Shown here one piece after another: positions 11,407 through 23,150 of a DNA stretch of 64,000 nt. Numbering within the stretch: the first letter of the stretch is position 1; each line of letters begins with the position of its first letter. A program made the position numbers and the translations under genes. The notes beneath the pieces were generated by a model. It was not told the DNA's origin. It saw only the letters and a list, made by a program, of their open reading frames with translations, and did no database searches. The DNA is taken from the NCBI GenBank assembly GCA_037074705.1, contig CM073591.1, positions 184,661,432 to 184,725,431 of the forward strand, written 5' to 3'. Source of the DNA: Zhengitettix transpicula. Its lineage: Eukaryota; Arthropoda; Insecta; Orthoptera; Tetrigidae.

Positions 11407-11765
11407 TTTTTTTTAATGAGTAACAGGCTACATGAGGGAAATCCACATGGTGACAACTACCCTTTAGTAGCATAGGAAGTGATTTGAAAGGGGGGATGCG
11501 GAAGGGTAGAGAGGGGCAGCCAAGGGTTAACTAGGGTTCCCGGGCTATGGTTTAAGGATCCTATCCGGCATTCGCCTAAAAGAAATGCAGGGAAAACCCT
11601 AGAAAAACCTACATCAGGTAGGTCGGGCATTGGGTACTTGTCCCACGCCCTTCCGATAGCGGGAGAAAAGTTTGCTGTGGGGTCGCAGCATTCCCTTCTC
11701 CGTACCTCGACCAGTTCAGGAGCCTGCTGGCCGACTGTTCCAATGGGAACAGAGAACACGCGACT
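11407..11765 (-). mobile_element. SINE-X copy 4, minus strand
   Basis: It begins with TTTTTTTT directly after the right duplication of copy 3. It contains the covarying stem in its G-C form (CGACTGTTCC ... GGGAACAG, 11732-11755). The 138-codon minus frame across it is a by-product of the repeat, not a gene. Confidence 0.8.
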
Positions 11766-13452
11766 GTGAGCGGTTACCAATTCCCGTATTGCGTATGAAG
11801 CTGACTGTCGAAATATACATAATGACAACAAACCGTCAGGAAATTCTCTGAATCTCACTATCAGGCCACACACAGTTTAAACTTTCCTTCAATTAGATGA
11901 CCTTTATTTTACGGAACTGACTTTGTTAATAAAAACAATTTAATTGTTTAAATTAAAGACAATATATAAATTAAACAAAATATACACCAATATACACATT
12001 GATGTATATTCCTACATATATAAAGATCCAGCAAACGACCCTGATGACCCCTCAAAAAAAGTAAAATCAAGATCCGTGACCCTCTCCCCGACACAAACAG
12101 AATATTTTTGCTGAGGATGTATTTAACCGAAAAAGTATACCTATCGCAATATATACGTTGTCCAGTTAAGATTCAAGGTACATAGTTTGTAAAATTTCAT
12201 GTGCTACTAAAATTATATATAAGCATTGTTTCTGTGATTAAAAGTCGGGCTCATAAAATTACCCTGAGTTTTATTGCTTTAAAATAATTATTAAAGAGTA
12301 GCGCGCTAGAAAAATGGCTGAATTATAGTTTTAAATAAAATTGACAAGGAGAAATATTTCGTCACGTTTATGAAAATTAAAAACTTATACGATTATATAT
12401 GCTATAAAACAAAAGTCTTTTTAATATAATTTATTGTGATATATTTCCTACATTAATGTGAATAATTAATGTACATTGATATTTTATGACTACTAATATT
12501 ATGTTAAACGGACAATACCTGAAATTTATTTTCAACACTACATAATTTAAAAGTGAGTGGACGTTTTGATAAACTGCTGTTATCTTTGTCAATGCTAAAG
12601 CCAGACAGAAATAATATTGCCAAAGGTAAAAACATTACAAATAATATGAATACAAGATATAAACTAATCATAAATAGTATATAAATGTCATTTAAAGAAA
12701 ATGTCTGGATTAATATGGAGCATCTCTGAGAATAACACTAACATAAAAATTGAGGAATTATTGAGATTCAAACAATGTTTTGTAATACGACAATATTTAT
12801 AAGGAGGACATTTTCACATTATCTTTATGTTCCTTAATTCTAGTTAACAAATATCGTTTAGTCTGTGCCGATGTAACAAAATGAACAACTATTGTAACTA
12901 TCGTTAGCAAAATGTGACAAAGAATGCTCATATTTGAAAATTTCAAATATATATATATATAGTTAATTACATAACATTTTAAATTCTTGTAGATAATCAA
13001 CATAATATGGTAAAACAATAAAATTTCTAGTAGATGTTTTTTAAAGAGACAACATTTTTTTATTGTTGTAAGTGTATTAAATTCTCAGATTAATGAATTT
13101 TAAAATAAAATCAATAAAATAATAATAAACCGCTAAGATTTTGAATACACAGTTAAAGTTATCAGTATGTTGTGATATATCAGACAACAACAAAGCTTTA
13201 TCAAAAAATATAAAACCAAAACATTTTTTCATTAATTAGATAAAAATTTAAGGCTCTTCCTTTGTTAGTAGATTCAATTAGAAGTTAAAAAATTATTCCG
13301 GTGGAATACAGGCAATTTTCGAATTCATTAGTGAATGCAATATTTGAATAGTAATTATTAATTAAAACCATTAATTCGTTTAATTTGTCAAAAGGAATAA
13401 TACACAAAATTTAAATTGACCTCTTTAGCCCAATATTTTAGCTGAAAATTAT
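11766..13452. other. AT-rich spacer
   Basis: No coding sequence or repeat edge was recognised. A short TA run lies at 12949-12960. A weak 73-codon minus frame (13018-12797) has low-complexity, AT-driven composition. Confidence 0.45.
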
Positions 13453-15010
13453 CCTCTTCTTCTTTTATTGGCACTATAACCCAATGTGAGTTTTGGCCTT
13501 ATTAACAATTTTCTTTCATTCCGCCCTCTCCTGTGTCAGTGTCTCTTACTTTCATGGTTGTATATCCTTCTCGATGTCATCTACCCATCTTGTCCGGGGT
13601 CTCCCCCTTTTCCTCCTCCCAACTGGCTTCCAGTCCATAATCCGTCTAGATGTTCTGCTTTCATCCATCCTAAGTACGTGTCCCTTCCAGGCCAACCTTC
13701 TGCTCTTAATAAACCTAACAATGTCCTCGTTATTCATGAGCTGCTCTAGATCTCTGTTTGTTCTGATTCTCCATTCGTACATACAGGTCTGTATATCCTT
13801 CTCAGTATCTTGCGTTCAAATATTTTGAGTAAGTGCTTATCATTATTATTAAGGGTCCACGTTTCACAACCGTATATCACTACAGGTCTAATAAGTGTTT
13901 TGTAAATTTTTAACTTCAATTCCCTATTTAACATCTTGGATTTCATTAATTTTTCATACACGTAGTAAGTTCTGTTACCATTGATGATACGTTGTTTTAT
14001 TTCAGTTCCCACATTATTTTCACTGTTAAGTTTTGAGCCTAAATATGTGAAATCCTGTAATCGTTCAATAGTATAATCATTTAATTTAATATTATTTATA
14101 CTATATTCTTTCTTTATAACCATCACATATTTACTTTTCTTTTCATTAATTATAAGCACTCTTTCCTTAAGACAGTTATCTATTGTGGCCATCGTTTGTT
14201 TTAATTCATCTATATTTCTAGAGATGATATCCATATCATCTGCATATGCAGATATCTGGACCATTTTGTTCCTATGTGTCCGGAGATATTAAGACTTTGT
14301 AGAGCCATTTCAAGGGACAGAATAAAAAGCAAGGTGGACAAGGCATCTCCTTGCCTTATTCCGTTTACTACTTCAAACGGTTTGGTTAGTTCACTGTCCA
14401 CTCTCACCATTGCTCTGGATCCCTCCAGAGTAGCTCTGACCATTCTCACTAATTTGGATGGTATCCCCAGGACCAACATATCTTTAAACATTTCTTTTCT
14501 GTTTAGACTATCAAAGGCTTGTTGGAGATCAATAAATAGATTATGCATATCAATACTATATTCACAAGCCTTTTCATTAATTTGTCGTAGAGTATAAATG
14601 TAGTCAGTTGTTGACCGATTGAGTTTAAAAGCACTTTGATAGTCACCTATAATTTCTTCGGTATATTCCACCAACCTATTGAAAATTAACCCGGACAGAA
14701 TTTTATACGTCACATTTAGCAGGGTTATTGATCTTTAGTTAGAGCATAATAGTGTAAATATAGGCTGTATAATACCAACAGTCCATTCTTCCGGGATCCA
14801 TTCTTCATTCCATAATAATAAAATTAATTTATAAATTTCTCCCAGAGTAAGTTTCCCCCACTCTTTAACATTTCTGCTGTAATTCGGTCAGAACATGGGC
14901 CCTTGTTGTTTTTAAGGTGGTTAATCACATAAATTTTTTTCTTCCATCTTGGGTTTCTCAATTTAAGGTTCGGCTGTATGATAGTAATAAAAGTCTATCT
15001 TTCATCATCA
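13453..15010 (-). mobile_element. RTE-like LINE copy 2, 5'-truncated
   Basis: The minus strand carries, from 15010 leftwards, part of the RT thumb-proximal linker, the RT core and the C-terminal domain, then a short 3' tail ending near 13453 (the plus strand shows CTTCTTCTTTTATTGGCACT). There is no endonuclease, so the copy is 5'-truncated. The closely related copy at 50320-51965 shares the same sequence across the RT and C-terminus. Frames break near 14713, 14230 and 13770. Confidence 0.85.
13746..14713 (-). pseudogene. Reverse transcriptase of RTE-like LINE copy 2
   Basis: The frame 14713-14210 carries GDYQSAFKLNRSTTDYI, motif A (LFIDLQQAFDSL) and NGIRQGDALSTLLF. A shift leads into 14264-13746 with motif C (AYADDMDII), DFTYLGSKL and VVIYGCETWTL, all usual for this group of LINE RTs. 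Catalytic Asp residues of motifs A and C are present, unlike the element at the left edge. Two frameshifts still separate the core from the C-terminal GHVLRMDESRT domain at 13782-13552. Upstream of 14713 the sequence still reads RT-like (NEEWIPEEWTVGIIQPI) with stops. Confidence 0.85.
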
Positions 15011-15197
15011 TTATTTAAAACATTTTTAAAATATTGTTGAAAATTATAATTGTACTAAATTTGACGCTCCCAATCCGGATTAAGTCGCTTATTCAGCTAC
15101 CTACGTTATTCTGCGAATTGAATAGGGGTTAAGAGTGTACTGTCCAATTAATTCCTCATCCGGCCTAATATAAATAAATAGCCCCGTAATTAGTTAG

Positions 15198-15208
15198 TAT
15201 ATATATAC

Positions 15209-15268
<60 letters not shown>
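15198..15268. repeat. (TA)n microsatellite with two ATACAT interruptions
   Basis: About 70 bases of alternating TA, directly readable. Confidence 0.95.
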
Positions 15269-15270
<2 letters not shown>

Positions 15271-15903
15271 TCCTAAATGTAATGATCAACTCAACCAAAC
15301 CCACATATGACTTAGACTGTTGGAAACTACACTTTGGGGGTTAGAAACGTGCGGGTGAAGGTGGTTGCGTGTAAAAATTATGTGAAAACTGACGATATTA
15401 TTGTTTAAACAAAAATTATGGGTTCTGTTTGCAGTATAAGTCCAATTAGAACTCCCTGTTGCCATGGTCAATGGGAATTATTATTAAGTATCTAAAATTA
15501 CAGACATTAGTGTCGAATTTTGGTCTCGAGAGTCTGAATTTTAACATTCACCACGACGGTTAAGTTGAAGATGAAGCTCTATCAAAAAAAGGGGAGGTTA
15601 GATGGGATGAAAAAAATGTCCTAAATGCCTCTGGTAATGCCGAATACATAGTTTTCGATACATATGAGATTCCCAGTACATCTCGAGATTCTGGTAAGTC
15701 ACGTGTCCAGTCTCCAACTGATTGGGGCGGGATGCAATATGAGTAAGTATCATATATTTCAAATAACCGAGAGGTTATATTTCGTTTTTTTAATAATATT
15801 TGGATTAATAAATATGTAGACCTTGCCGGACAGAATCAGAAAGTTAAAAAATATGGCTTAACTATACATGCTTATGTAGTGGATAAAACTTGGGACTTAT
15901 CTA
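15269..15903. other. Unassigned spacer
   Basis: No gene or repeat recognised. Slightly GC-richer around 15300-15370 and 15640-15730. Confidence 0.4.
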
Positions 15904-16748
15904 CGAGACATGTTCAGAAAGTAAGTGTACTAAATTTTTATATATGTTTTTAGAAAAGTGTATTTGAAACATGATATTATTGATACACTTGTTGACTATT
16001 TTTCCAAGTAATTGTCATCCCGTTCAATGCATGTGGTGAGCTTCTTTCTTTCCTCCTCGGAGAACTCTTTCTCTAGCTCCTTCCCCCTTCCCCCTTCCCC
16101 CTTCAGAACCACTTTATGCACCTGCTCGTCGAATTAAAATTTAATTCCACCCATGTATGCCTTCATGGAGGTAAAAATATGATAATATGAAGGCGTCAAA
16201 ATGGGGAAATATGGGGGGGGGGTTCAAATGAGTCCAAGAACACCTTGGTTGCTATGGCTGTGTGAGGTCGGGCGTAGTCGTGCATAAAGCACACTCCTTT
16301 TGTAAGCATTACTCTCCTATTTATTTGAATGCTCCTTTTGGGTCATCCACTGTCAATAGGAGGCCTTCACGAACAATTTCATAGATATTTTACACAAACT
16401 CAGCAGTCAAAATGGAAGGCCTTCCATTCCTCTGTTCATTATGAATATGTATTCTACCTCCACTAAACTCCCTGCATCATTTAAACACGCTCGGTCAGTT
16501 CATAACACTTTCGCCGTGAACCGTTTTGATTCGCGAAAAAATTTTATATAGTACGTAGCTCGTACATGGCGCGATTTCTTACCGACATCTTTCACGTAAC
16601 TAGAAAGTGAGTTTACGTACTACCGTGTTCCGGCGATGCTCACTCTGTCAGGAGATCCCCTCTGCCACTCAGTTTTGCAAACCCTCAAAAACCAAAAATA
16701 CACTGTCCCGTTATGGTCACAGTACACTCACTTTCTGAACATACCTCG
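15904..16748 (-). mobile_element. Internally deleted mariner transposon with TA target duplication
   Basis: Terminal inverted repeats of the form CGAG(R)(Y)ATGTTCAGAAAGT lie at both ends (15904 onward and 16748 back), each flanked by TA (15902-15903 and 16749-16750). The minus strand carries mariner transposase fragments: NEQRNGRPSILTAEFV near the N-terminal DNA-binding part, VCFMHDYARPHTAIATKVF, which matches the HDNARPH catalytic-core block, and CIERDDNYLEK at the C-terminus. At about 845 bp it is well short of the usual 1.3 kb. The central part, including the first catalytic Asp region, is missing, and there are many stops. Low-complexity CCCTTCCC repeats lie at about 16081-16105. Confidence 0.88.
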
Positions 16749-16750
16749 TA

Positions 16751-17987
16751 AGTAATTTTTTTTGTAATTATCTAGATTACGAGGCGATTTCAAAATAAAA
16801 AATAACAGGAAATAATGAGAATAATAAGCCCATTCTGTACGGTACAAACAGTATTAAACACCAGGAAATTGCAGCGTTACTGCACATTCTATCAATATGT
16901 TATAAATCAAATCTAGCCATGTCAAATTATGAATAATTCAGGATATGAATATATTACAAGTTTCAACTATTACAAATTAGATGACTTTGCTTCACATTTC
17001 TGAGTGTTACATATTATAGAGTGATTGGAGGAGTAATTGTGTTATATAATTTTCTAGCTGTGTTTTCTATTTCATTTTTTTAGGCTTAGGGCTGGAGAGT
17101 GAAAATTTTGAAACATATTGCCTCGAATAAACATTTTTTCTGGGTCATTTTGATTGATAGTGGTTCTCCTGATGTTGTTTGTATATAATTTAAACCCCTT
17201 TAGGCATTGGAGAAGAGCATCCTTCGGGATGGAGGTGGAGAGTCGGTACATAAAAGTAATTAAAAAATAACCGACATGGGGCCTATTCTGCGATTTTGAA
17301 AGTCGTTTAGTTTAATTATCACATTCACCATGCTGGTTACGTTTTAGTTCTGCTCCTATGTGTGGAAGGTGAAAGCAATGTTCCAGGAGCAGTCTTATCT
17401 GCATTCTACCAAATTTGGTATGGAAGTTACTTATTGTTAAGGAACATACTAAGTTTGGGTAAAACACCTCAAGAACCTAAGTGCTGGGGGTGGAATTTTA
17501 AAAACTTACTAAATCTATAATTTTTAGTGTCAAATGAAAAAATTTCGGGGTCGCAATATTTGATACTGTCATTCTAGAACATATCAATACCTATTTTTAA
17601 CCCCTAATGATAATTGATGGAAGAAACCGTAGAAGTAAAGGCGTTAGGCTTTACATAACAGTAATGCAGAAACGACCAAGAATGGTGTCTTTTCCAGGGT
17701 TATGAAATTCACAGCGTTTAAATATAACATTTGACATAACAGGACAGACCCTAGCTGTCATGGTGTGTTTAAAGGCCGTTGCATAATCATGACACGAAAG
17801 CAACCTAATATTAATAATGACAATCAGCATAACCAATGAAGTGAACGAGGGTCAAAAAAGTACCGCGTACAATCTTTAACGTGTAAAACAATGTCTAACA
17901 CATTTCGTACACATGTTTACTTACGATCAGAAAACAAATACTCGGTGGGTAAGACGCGGGATAATTTTCTCTCTTAACGGAGTACGA

Positions 17988-17988
<1 letters not shown>
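16751..17988. other. Unassigned spacer
   Basis: AT-rich with a few GC-richer patches (about 17320-17500). No coding or repeat structure I can support. Confidence 0.4.
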
Positions 17989-18051
<63 letters not shown>

Positions 18052-18073
18052 GTGTGTGTGTGTGTGTGTGTGT
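17989..18073. repeat. (TA)n followed by (TG)n microsatellite
   Basis: TA repeats to about 18047, then a (TG)12-13 run to 18073. Confidence 0.95.
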
Positions 18074-18079
18074 ATCTTA

Positions 18080-18400
18080 ACGTATCGATATTATATTTGA
18101 CTCACTTAAGATACAGATAGTATATTCGTCTCTCTTTCAGATACCCAAATTTTTTCATTTTATATTCGTACCTGGTGTATATTTAATTATCATGAGGTAC
18201 TGTCAGTAATTTTGACTCTCTTAAGTTTACAATTTCGTATAGTACGGAAGTAATTTTAACTTTGTTAATTTACAGAGAGTATTTTTTACTCTATTAGGTT
18301 ACCGGGAGTTTTTTTCCTCTTATGCTACAGGTATTATAAATTTTCAATTTCGTATGTTCAGGAAGTGATATTTAACTCAGTTAATTTACTGGGAGTATTT
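18080..18400 (+). repeat. Degenerate minisatellite, roughly 35-40-bp period
   Basis: Successive units share a pattern of TTTGACTC(N)CTTAAG followed by a T-A-C and AGTAT step, for example at 18095, 18203, 18260, 18290 and 18375. The units are strongly diverged. The reverse complement of the same pattern appears at 21318-21535. Confidence 0.6.
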
Positions 18401-18405
18401 TCATG

Positions 18406-18407
<2 letters not shown>

Positions 18408-18456
<49 letters not shown>
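18408..18456. repeat. (TA)n run directly in front of LTR-A copy 2
   Basis: About 48 bases of pure TA that end at the first base of the LTR. Confidence 0.95.
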
Positions 18457-18459
<3 letters not shown>

Positions 18460-19380
18460 AATAATTAAAGGGCAATTAAAAGTCAATAATTATAAACTGT
18501 TGAACTGGAATTTTTACCGGAAAACACACACAAAGATACAATAATGAACGAGAATATGAACAGGCAAGGTATTGTTGAGACCTGGCACGCGTGAGTTGGT
18601 GGAGTGAGCAGTCAGCGACGAGACATTGCCGAGTACGGAATAATTCAAATTTAGCAGTCGGCGGTCAGAAATGATAAAAAATGGACGTATAAAATATTAA
18701 AAGCAGTAAGAAATGACAGCGTCAATCCAGATATTCGTTCAGAAAGGACTCTGTTCCGCCAAACTATATTGAGAATCGCCGAGGAGGGATCCTGCAAGGT
18801 GCCGCCAATAGTAAAAGTTCAACAGTTTAAAAAAAGTGTAAATTCAGTGCAAAATGGTCTGATCGTCATTTGTTTTAAGTGAGTGTGTGTTGTTGTCCTT
18901 TCCAATTGCCCTGGTACCTGAACAGAAACAGTGAGTTATAAACCATTTTAAATTAAAGTGTAAACGTTATATTAAAGGTAGAATATCGTCATATTTCGAT
19001 TTTATTTCGCTTTTTTATTAAAAATATTTGTCAATAGTAAGCTGTAAATTGATTGTTTAAAAGGGGAATAAATATTCTTTATTTAAAAGGCACAGTAAAG
19101 ACCCTGAGATAAGGAATGAAATGAACGCGACACTAATTAAGCAGATAAATAGGACTTAATTATATTCCATTAAAATGAAAAAAATTACGTCTTATTGAAA
19201 ATAATGAATAAGAAAGTTATCCAATTCACACAAAAAAGTGATAAAATAAAAACCACACTACATTTCTAGTCACCCGACGAAAGGAACAAGGATCCCAGAA
19301 ACGTAGTGTGGTATTTATATTATCACTTTTTTTCTGAATTAGATAACTTTCTTATTCATTATATTCCATTAATCCCCCGG
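18457..19380 (+). mobile_element. LTR-A copy 2, plus strand, right end uncertain
   Basis: It starts TGTAATAATTAAAGGGCAATT, closely matching copy 1. It contains CTGGTACC (18911-18918), the donor-like GTGAGT (18931-18936) and CAGTAAAGACCCTGAGA (from about 19093). A foldback is inserted at 19174-19359. The terminal ATTACA-ATAT end seen in other copies is not found, so the right boundary given is a minimum estimate. Confidence 0.65.
19174..19359. repeat. Foldback element with 13-bp target duplication
   Basis: Arms of about 60 bp (from AATGAATAAGAAAGTTAT at 19203 and its complement ending at 19360) surround a loop of about 30 bases. The whole insertion is flanked by TATATTCCATTAA at 19161-19173 and 19360-19372. 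The 29 bases before the left arm (19174-19202) have no partner on the right. Confidence 0.8.
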
Positions 19381-19513
19381 GTATATTCTTAGAATGTGGA
19401 ACATGTCAAGTTTTAATTAGACTTTAATTTAAATGTACATTAGTTTGTGCTTGACTATTCTTGCATCATAGGGTTACATTTGAAATGTAATCTATATACG
19501 GAGAAGTTATATT

Positions 19514-19780
19514 TCAACTGTCCATAAATTCCTCAACTGAATAGAGGGTTTGGCTAATCATGAATTTAAGAAGTTTACCTTTGAATGTAACTAGATTGTC
19601 TCTTATACTTAATGTTGGCTGGAAGTTTGATAAAAAAATTTCTCCTTTATACTCCACTCCATCTTGTGAAACTGATATATATTTAAAATTAATATGTAAA
19701 TTAAATATGTAATTTTTAATTTTAATGGACGTGTCCGGGTTTGAACTGAATTTCTTGTAATTGTTGATAAATGTCATCAA
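19514..19780 (-). CDS. Unidentified 88-codon frame
   Basis: The frame gives a plausible globular sequence (INNYKKFSSNPDTSIKIKNY ... SVEEFMDS) with mixed hydrophobic and charged residues rather than simple AT-driven composition. Its C-terminal YSVEEFMDS resembles ends of retroelement proteins that I cannot name. No start-context or promoter evidence was seen. A second minus frame at 20332-20078 (84 codons, begins MVRNVENKAWVDRVRFRTLP) lies upstream in the same direction, about 300 bases away, and could be another piece. Neither has a recognised domain. Confidence 0.25.
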   Translation of the reverse strand: MMTFINNYKKFSSNPDTSIKIKNYIFNLHINFKYISVSQDGVEYKGEIFLSNFQPTLSIRDNLVTFKGKLLKFMISQTLYSVEEFMDS

Positions 19781-19922
19781 TGAATAGAGAAAGCATAAGA
19801 AAACCTATTTTTTTAAACAATCCACTACATGTAGGTGATTCAACCTTACTAAATAATCTTATAACTTATAACGGAAAAAAGAGTTGTGTTTCTACGTAGT
19901 ATTACCTATAAAAGTAAACATG

Positions 19923-19923
<1 letters not shown>

Positions 19924-19958
<35 letters not shown>
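19924..19958. repeat. (TA)n microsatellite
   Basis: Pure alternating TA. Confidence 0.95.
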
Positions 19959-19962
<4 letters not shown>

Positions 19963-20589
19963 ATGTTTTATTTCTCCCGTGTTGAAAGGAATTTGTTAGT
20001 TTCAGTTTATCTGGTCGACAAAATTGATTTTGTTTTTCATTTTCGGTAAGTAGACTTTTAATTCGACGCGCTGTATTTTACGCATTTTTCAAGCTAAAAT
20101 CAATTAATTTTCGCAAGTCGATCGATTGGACTGGTTGGTCAAGGTTCGAATAAATTAAGTATATCACAAGTTTTCTCTCCGATCCTGTTTCGGCAATTAA
20201 CACCGCGAGCCTAAAGATTGTGACTGAGTTTCCGTAATCGCCAATGCTAAATAAGATCTTATCTAAGTCATGCGGCAAGGTACGGAACCTTACACGATCT
20301 ACCCAAGCCTTATTTTCGACATTTCTTACCATATTTTTCCATCTGTGAAGTCAAACAAATCTATATCCGAAATTAAGTACAGCATAAAAATTAATTTACT
20401 TTATAATAAACGAAAATAGTATCATAAAATGTAAGTTTGAATCAAATGTGTTACTATGAAGTTCCAAATACATATAATCCACGTTTTCTCAGAGTTCAAA
20501 TAACACCTAATAAATGCATGAGTTCGCTCCTGTTATAGTAGAAGTTACTCCTCCCATTAAAATTAAATACCTCATAATAATTTTGAACA

Positions 20590-21060
20590 TTCTCTATGTC
20601 TGTGTCACATTACAGTGCGCGTTTCCATTAAACGAGTTCCGTTTCCGCAGTTGTTTCAGCTGCCACACCCAGAACCCAAGAAAGAATTTGCGATGATGGC
20701 GAAACTAGTTTGTTCCCGAGTCTGCGAGACCGCGGTATTGTGAGCAATAAAATGTGCACAAGTTTCAGGGTTATTCCTCGGATTGCGTGCTCCCCCGACT
20801 CCTGGCCCGGAATTACCTTCACGTGGCTAAGAGCATCGAGAATCTCGATAAAGCCTCGCAGGCACCCTATTACCAGAACTCCGACCTCATTTGCTGTTTG
20901 TTAAAACAAATGACTACGCGCGGAAAGGGAACGACCGCCATTACCGGTGCTACCTGCTGTGTCCACGCCGCAAAAATTCGCCTCGCACTCACTCGCCCAT
21001 TTCTGCTCTCATGCAAATCTATGGCTCCGTGTGCTACGAACAGGCTTAATATATACAGTT
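20590..21060. promoter_or_regulatory. GC-richer non-repetitive block, candidate conserved non-coding DNA
   Basis: About 470 bases of near-balanced composition inside AT-rich DNA, with no copy elsewhere in the window. Overlapping frames on both strands (150 codons plus at 20754-21206; 98 codons minus at 21166-20870) reflect the low stop density rather than a recognisable protein. It could be an enhancer or an isolated exon. I see no splice-flanked frame I would defend. Confidence 0.35.
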
Positions 21061-21317
21061 CGCGTAGTAACATTATGATGTTTTTCCCCGAAACATGGCA
21101 AATTTGCACTATTATTTTGACACTAAATTTCATAACACACAAAATTACTGCATATTTATACGTCATGAAAATTGTATGGTATTTGTATAATATACTCAGG
21201 CGCTAGGATATTTATTTAAATTATCCACGAGAAGGTATTGATTTCGACACTAACATATTGGTAAATATTTCATTTATCCGGCATCAATAGTGTCATGGTC
21301 TGGTACATTAACCAATT

Positions 21318-21535
21318 TACGTTTTCTTCGCTTTATTAAAGGAGTCAAAAAATACTCCAGCTCCATTAAGGGAGTCAACAAAGGTCCCGTTTTCCTTTCT
21401 AGAAGTCAAAAGCACATCCGATACTTCAAGACAGTAAAAAAATATGATCGCAAACTTAATTAAGTACAAAAATATTCATTTTATCTGAAAGGAATAAAAT
21501 TGATACAAGCTTTAACGGAATAGAGAGAATAACCT
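21318..21535 (-). repeat. Degenerate minisatellite, inverted partner of 18080-18400
   Basis: Units contain TTAAGGGAGTCAA or a diverged form, spaced about 35 bases apart (21328, 21365, 21400 and on). This is the reverse complement of the 18080-18400 unit. Confidence 0.55.
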
Positions 21536-21561
21536 GATGTCCTAAATAGTCTCAAATACAC

Positions 21562-21830
21562 CGGCGCCGTATTTTGAGCGGCCGTGCCCTGGGCGGACAA
21601 CGGTCCATTTCCTCAATCGTCCCTTCCTCAATCCTGACCGCTGAGCGAACAGGTATTAAGTTTTCCGAAGAGCAACTTTACCAGTCTTGGTTGTAACATT
21701 AAGTGAATGTAATACAAGTTTAATGTATAACATTTCTGAAACTTATTTGGATTTATAATTTCTATCTCTATCTATGATACGAAAACTGTTCCAATCGGAA
21801 GAGATTCATTTAATAAATATGCTTATAAAT
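21562..21830 (+). repeat. Repeat H copy 1
   Basis: About 265 bases starting TATTTTGAGCGGCCGTGCCC and ending near AAATATGCTTATAAATG. A close relative lies on the minus strand at 54175-54415. On the minus strand the sequence reads (T)AGCTCAGCGGTCAGG, an A-box-like element of tRNA genes, so a tRNA-derived SINE is possible, but I see no good B box. Confidence 0.6.
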
Positions 21831-21839
21831 GATCAATTA

Positions 21840-23150
21840 AGATACAAATCTTTTAACTGTTATATTTATCTGAAGTCCTTAAATAAATCAAAACATCAAC
21901 CTGTTTAGTTAAAAATTTATAATTAATTTAAATTTTTTAACATTATAATAGAAAAAACATTCTCAAAGATTCAACCCTAATTTATTAGGACCTCTTCAGT
22001 TGTTGTAAAGTCAATTAAATGATCTAATTTCAAAATCCGTGTTACTAAAAATTCCAACAAAGCAAGATTTTAGAAACATGATAATTTATAATAAAATAAA
22101 ATTAATTAATTAAAGCATAGATATTTAATATGGTAAAAAAGACAGTTGACGTCAACGAGCAGAAAAAAACCAAAAACAGTCTCCAAGTTTTTAATTTTAT
22201 ATGTTGTATTTTCGTTCCAAAGATTCGGCCATTAACATAAAGAAATGATACTAATAACTTGAATAGAATTTATGATTCCCTATTCTTCTAATCCATTTCA
22301 TGTACTTAAAATAATTTTATTGGCATTGTTTCTTTAAACTTAACAATGCTCTCAACAGCTGTAAACAGAACAGAATTACCGTATTCAATGTGTGGTCAAA
22401 TCGCATCTAAGAAATTTATGTCCACTAAACTTCATGTAATTAATTGTAAGTAATGTTCAATAATTATTTAAATTATTAAATTAAATCTGTAACTTCCGGT
22501 CACTAATTTACAAATGTGGAGAGAAATTCGAGAAGGAAGTTCAAGAGATGGGCAAAGGTTCCTTCAAGTATAATTACTGGGTTCCGGATATGAGCTGAAG
22601 ACTGAGCGTGAACCTGGTATTACCATAGATAGACATTGCACTTTAGAAGTTTCAGCCAATCAAATATTATCTTTCAATTATTCATTGGCGACTCGTGAGT
22701 TTTTTAATTTATGTTATACATCACCCCAAACATCAAGTTTACGACGATAAGAATGTAAAATAATAATAATATAACAGCGGAAAATGACCCGACCCGTAAT
22801 ACGATCCATTTCTAAAATCGACCACATAATTTCCAATAGTGTCTAATTTTTAAAAGCGGAATAATTCAGTACCAATTTGACGCACATTTCTAACACTTAA
22901 GTATTTTTCCTTTGGTATATATTTTAAATATAGTTAGTTTTTGTATGGTAGTGGATGTAGGACAATGCGATAGATATTTTCATTAAATGTTACAGGTTTT
23001 TCTTTAAAATAAGCTTTGATTGTTATTTTAACAAAAGATGTTACGCTAAATGTATTAATTTTATTCATGCTTCGAAAATATAAAGTAATTTAAAAGTAAT
23101 TTAAAATAAGTATCATAAAGGTTCAAATTTTAATATGATTTCGCTTGCCA
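21840..23150. other. AT-rich spacer
   Basis: No gene or repeat edge recognised. Confidence 0.45.

Noticed and set aside
11457..11873. 138-codon minus frame with MPDLPDVGFSRVFPAFLL
   Set aside because: The same peptide recurs in every SINE-X copy in either strand sense (35068, 35545, 44564, 48604, 53446, 61477) with frameshifts between copies; it is repeat sequence, not a gene family.
13486..13828. Plus-strand frames of 87 and 111 codons
   Set aside because: They recur at 50346-50640 only because both loci carry the same LINE on the minus strand.
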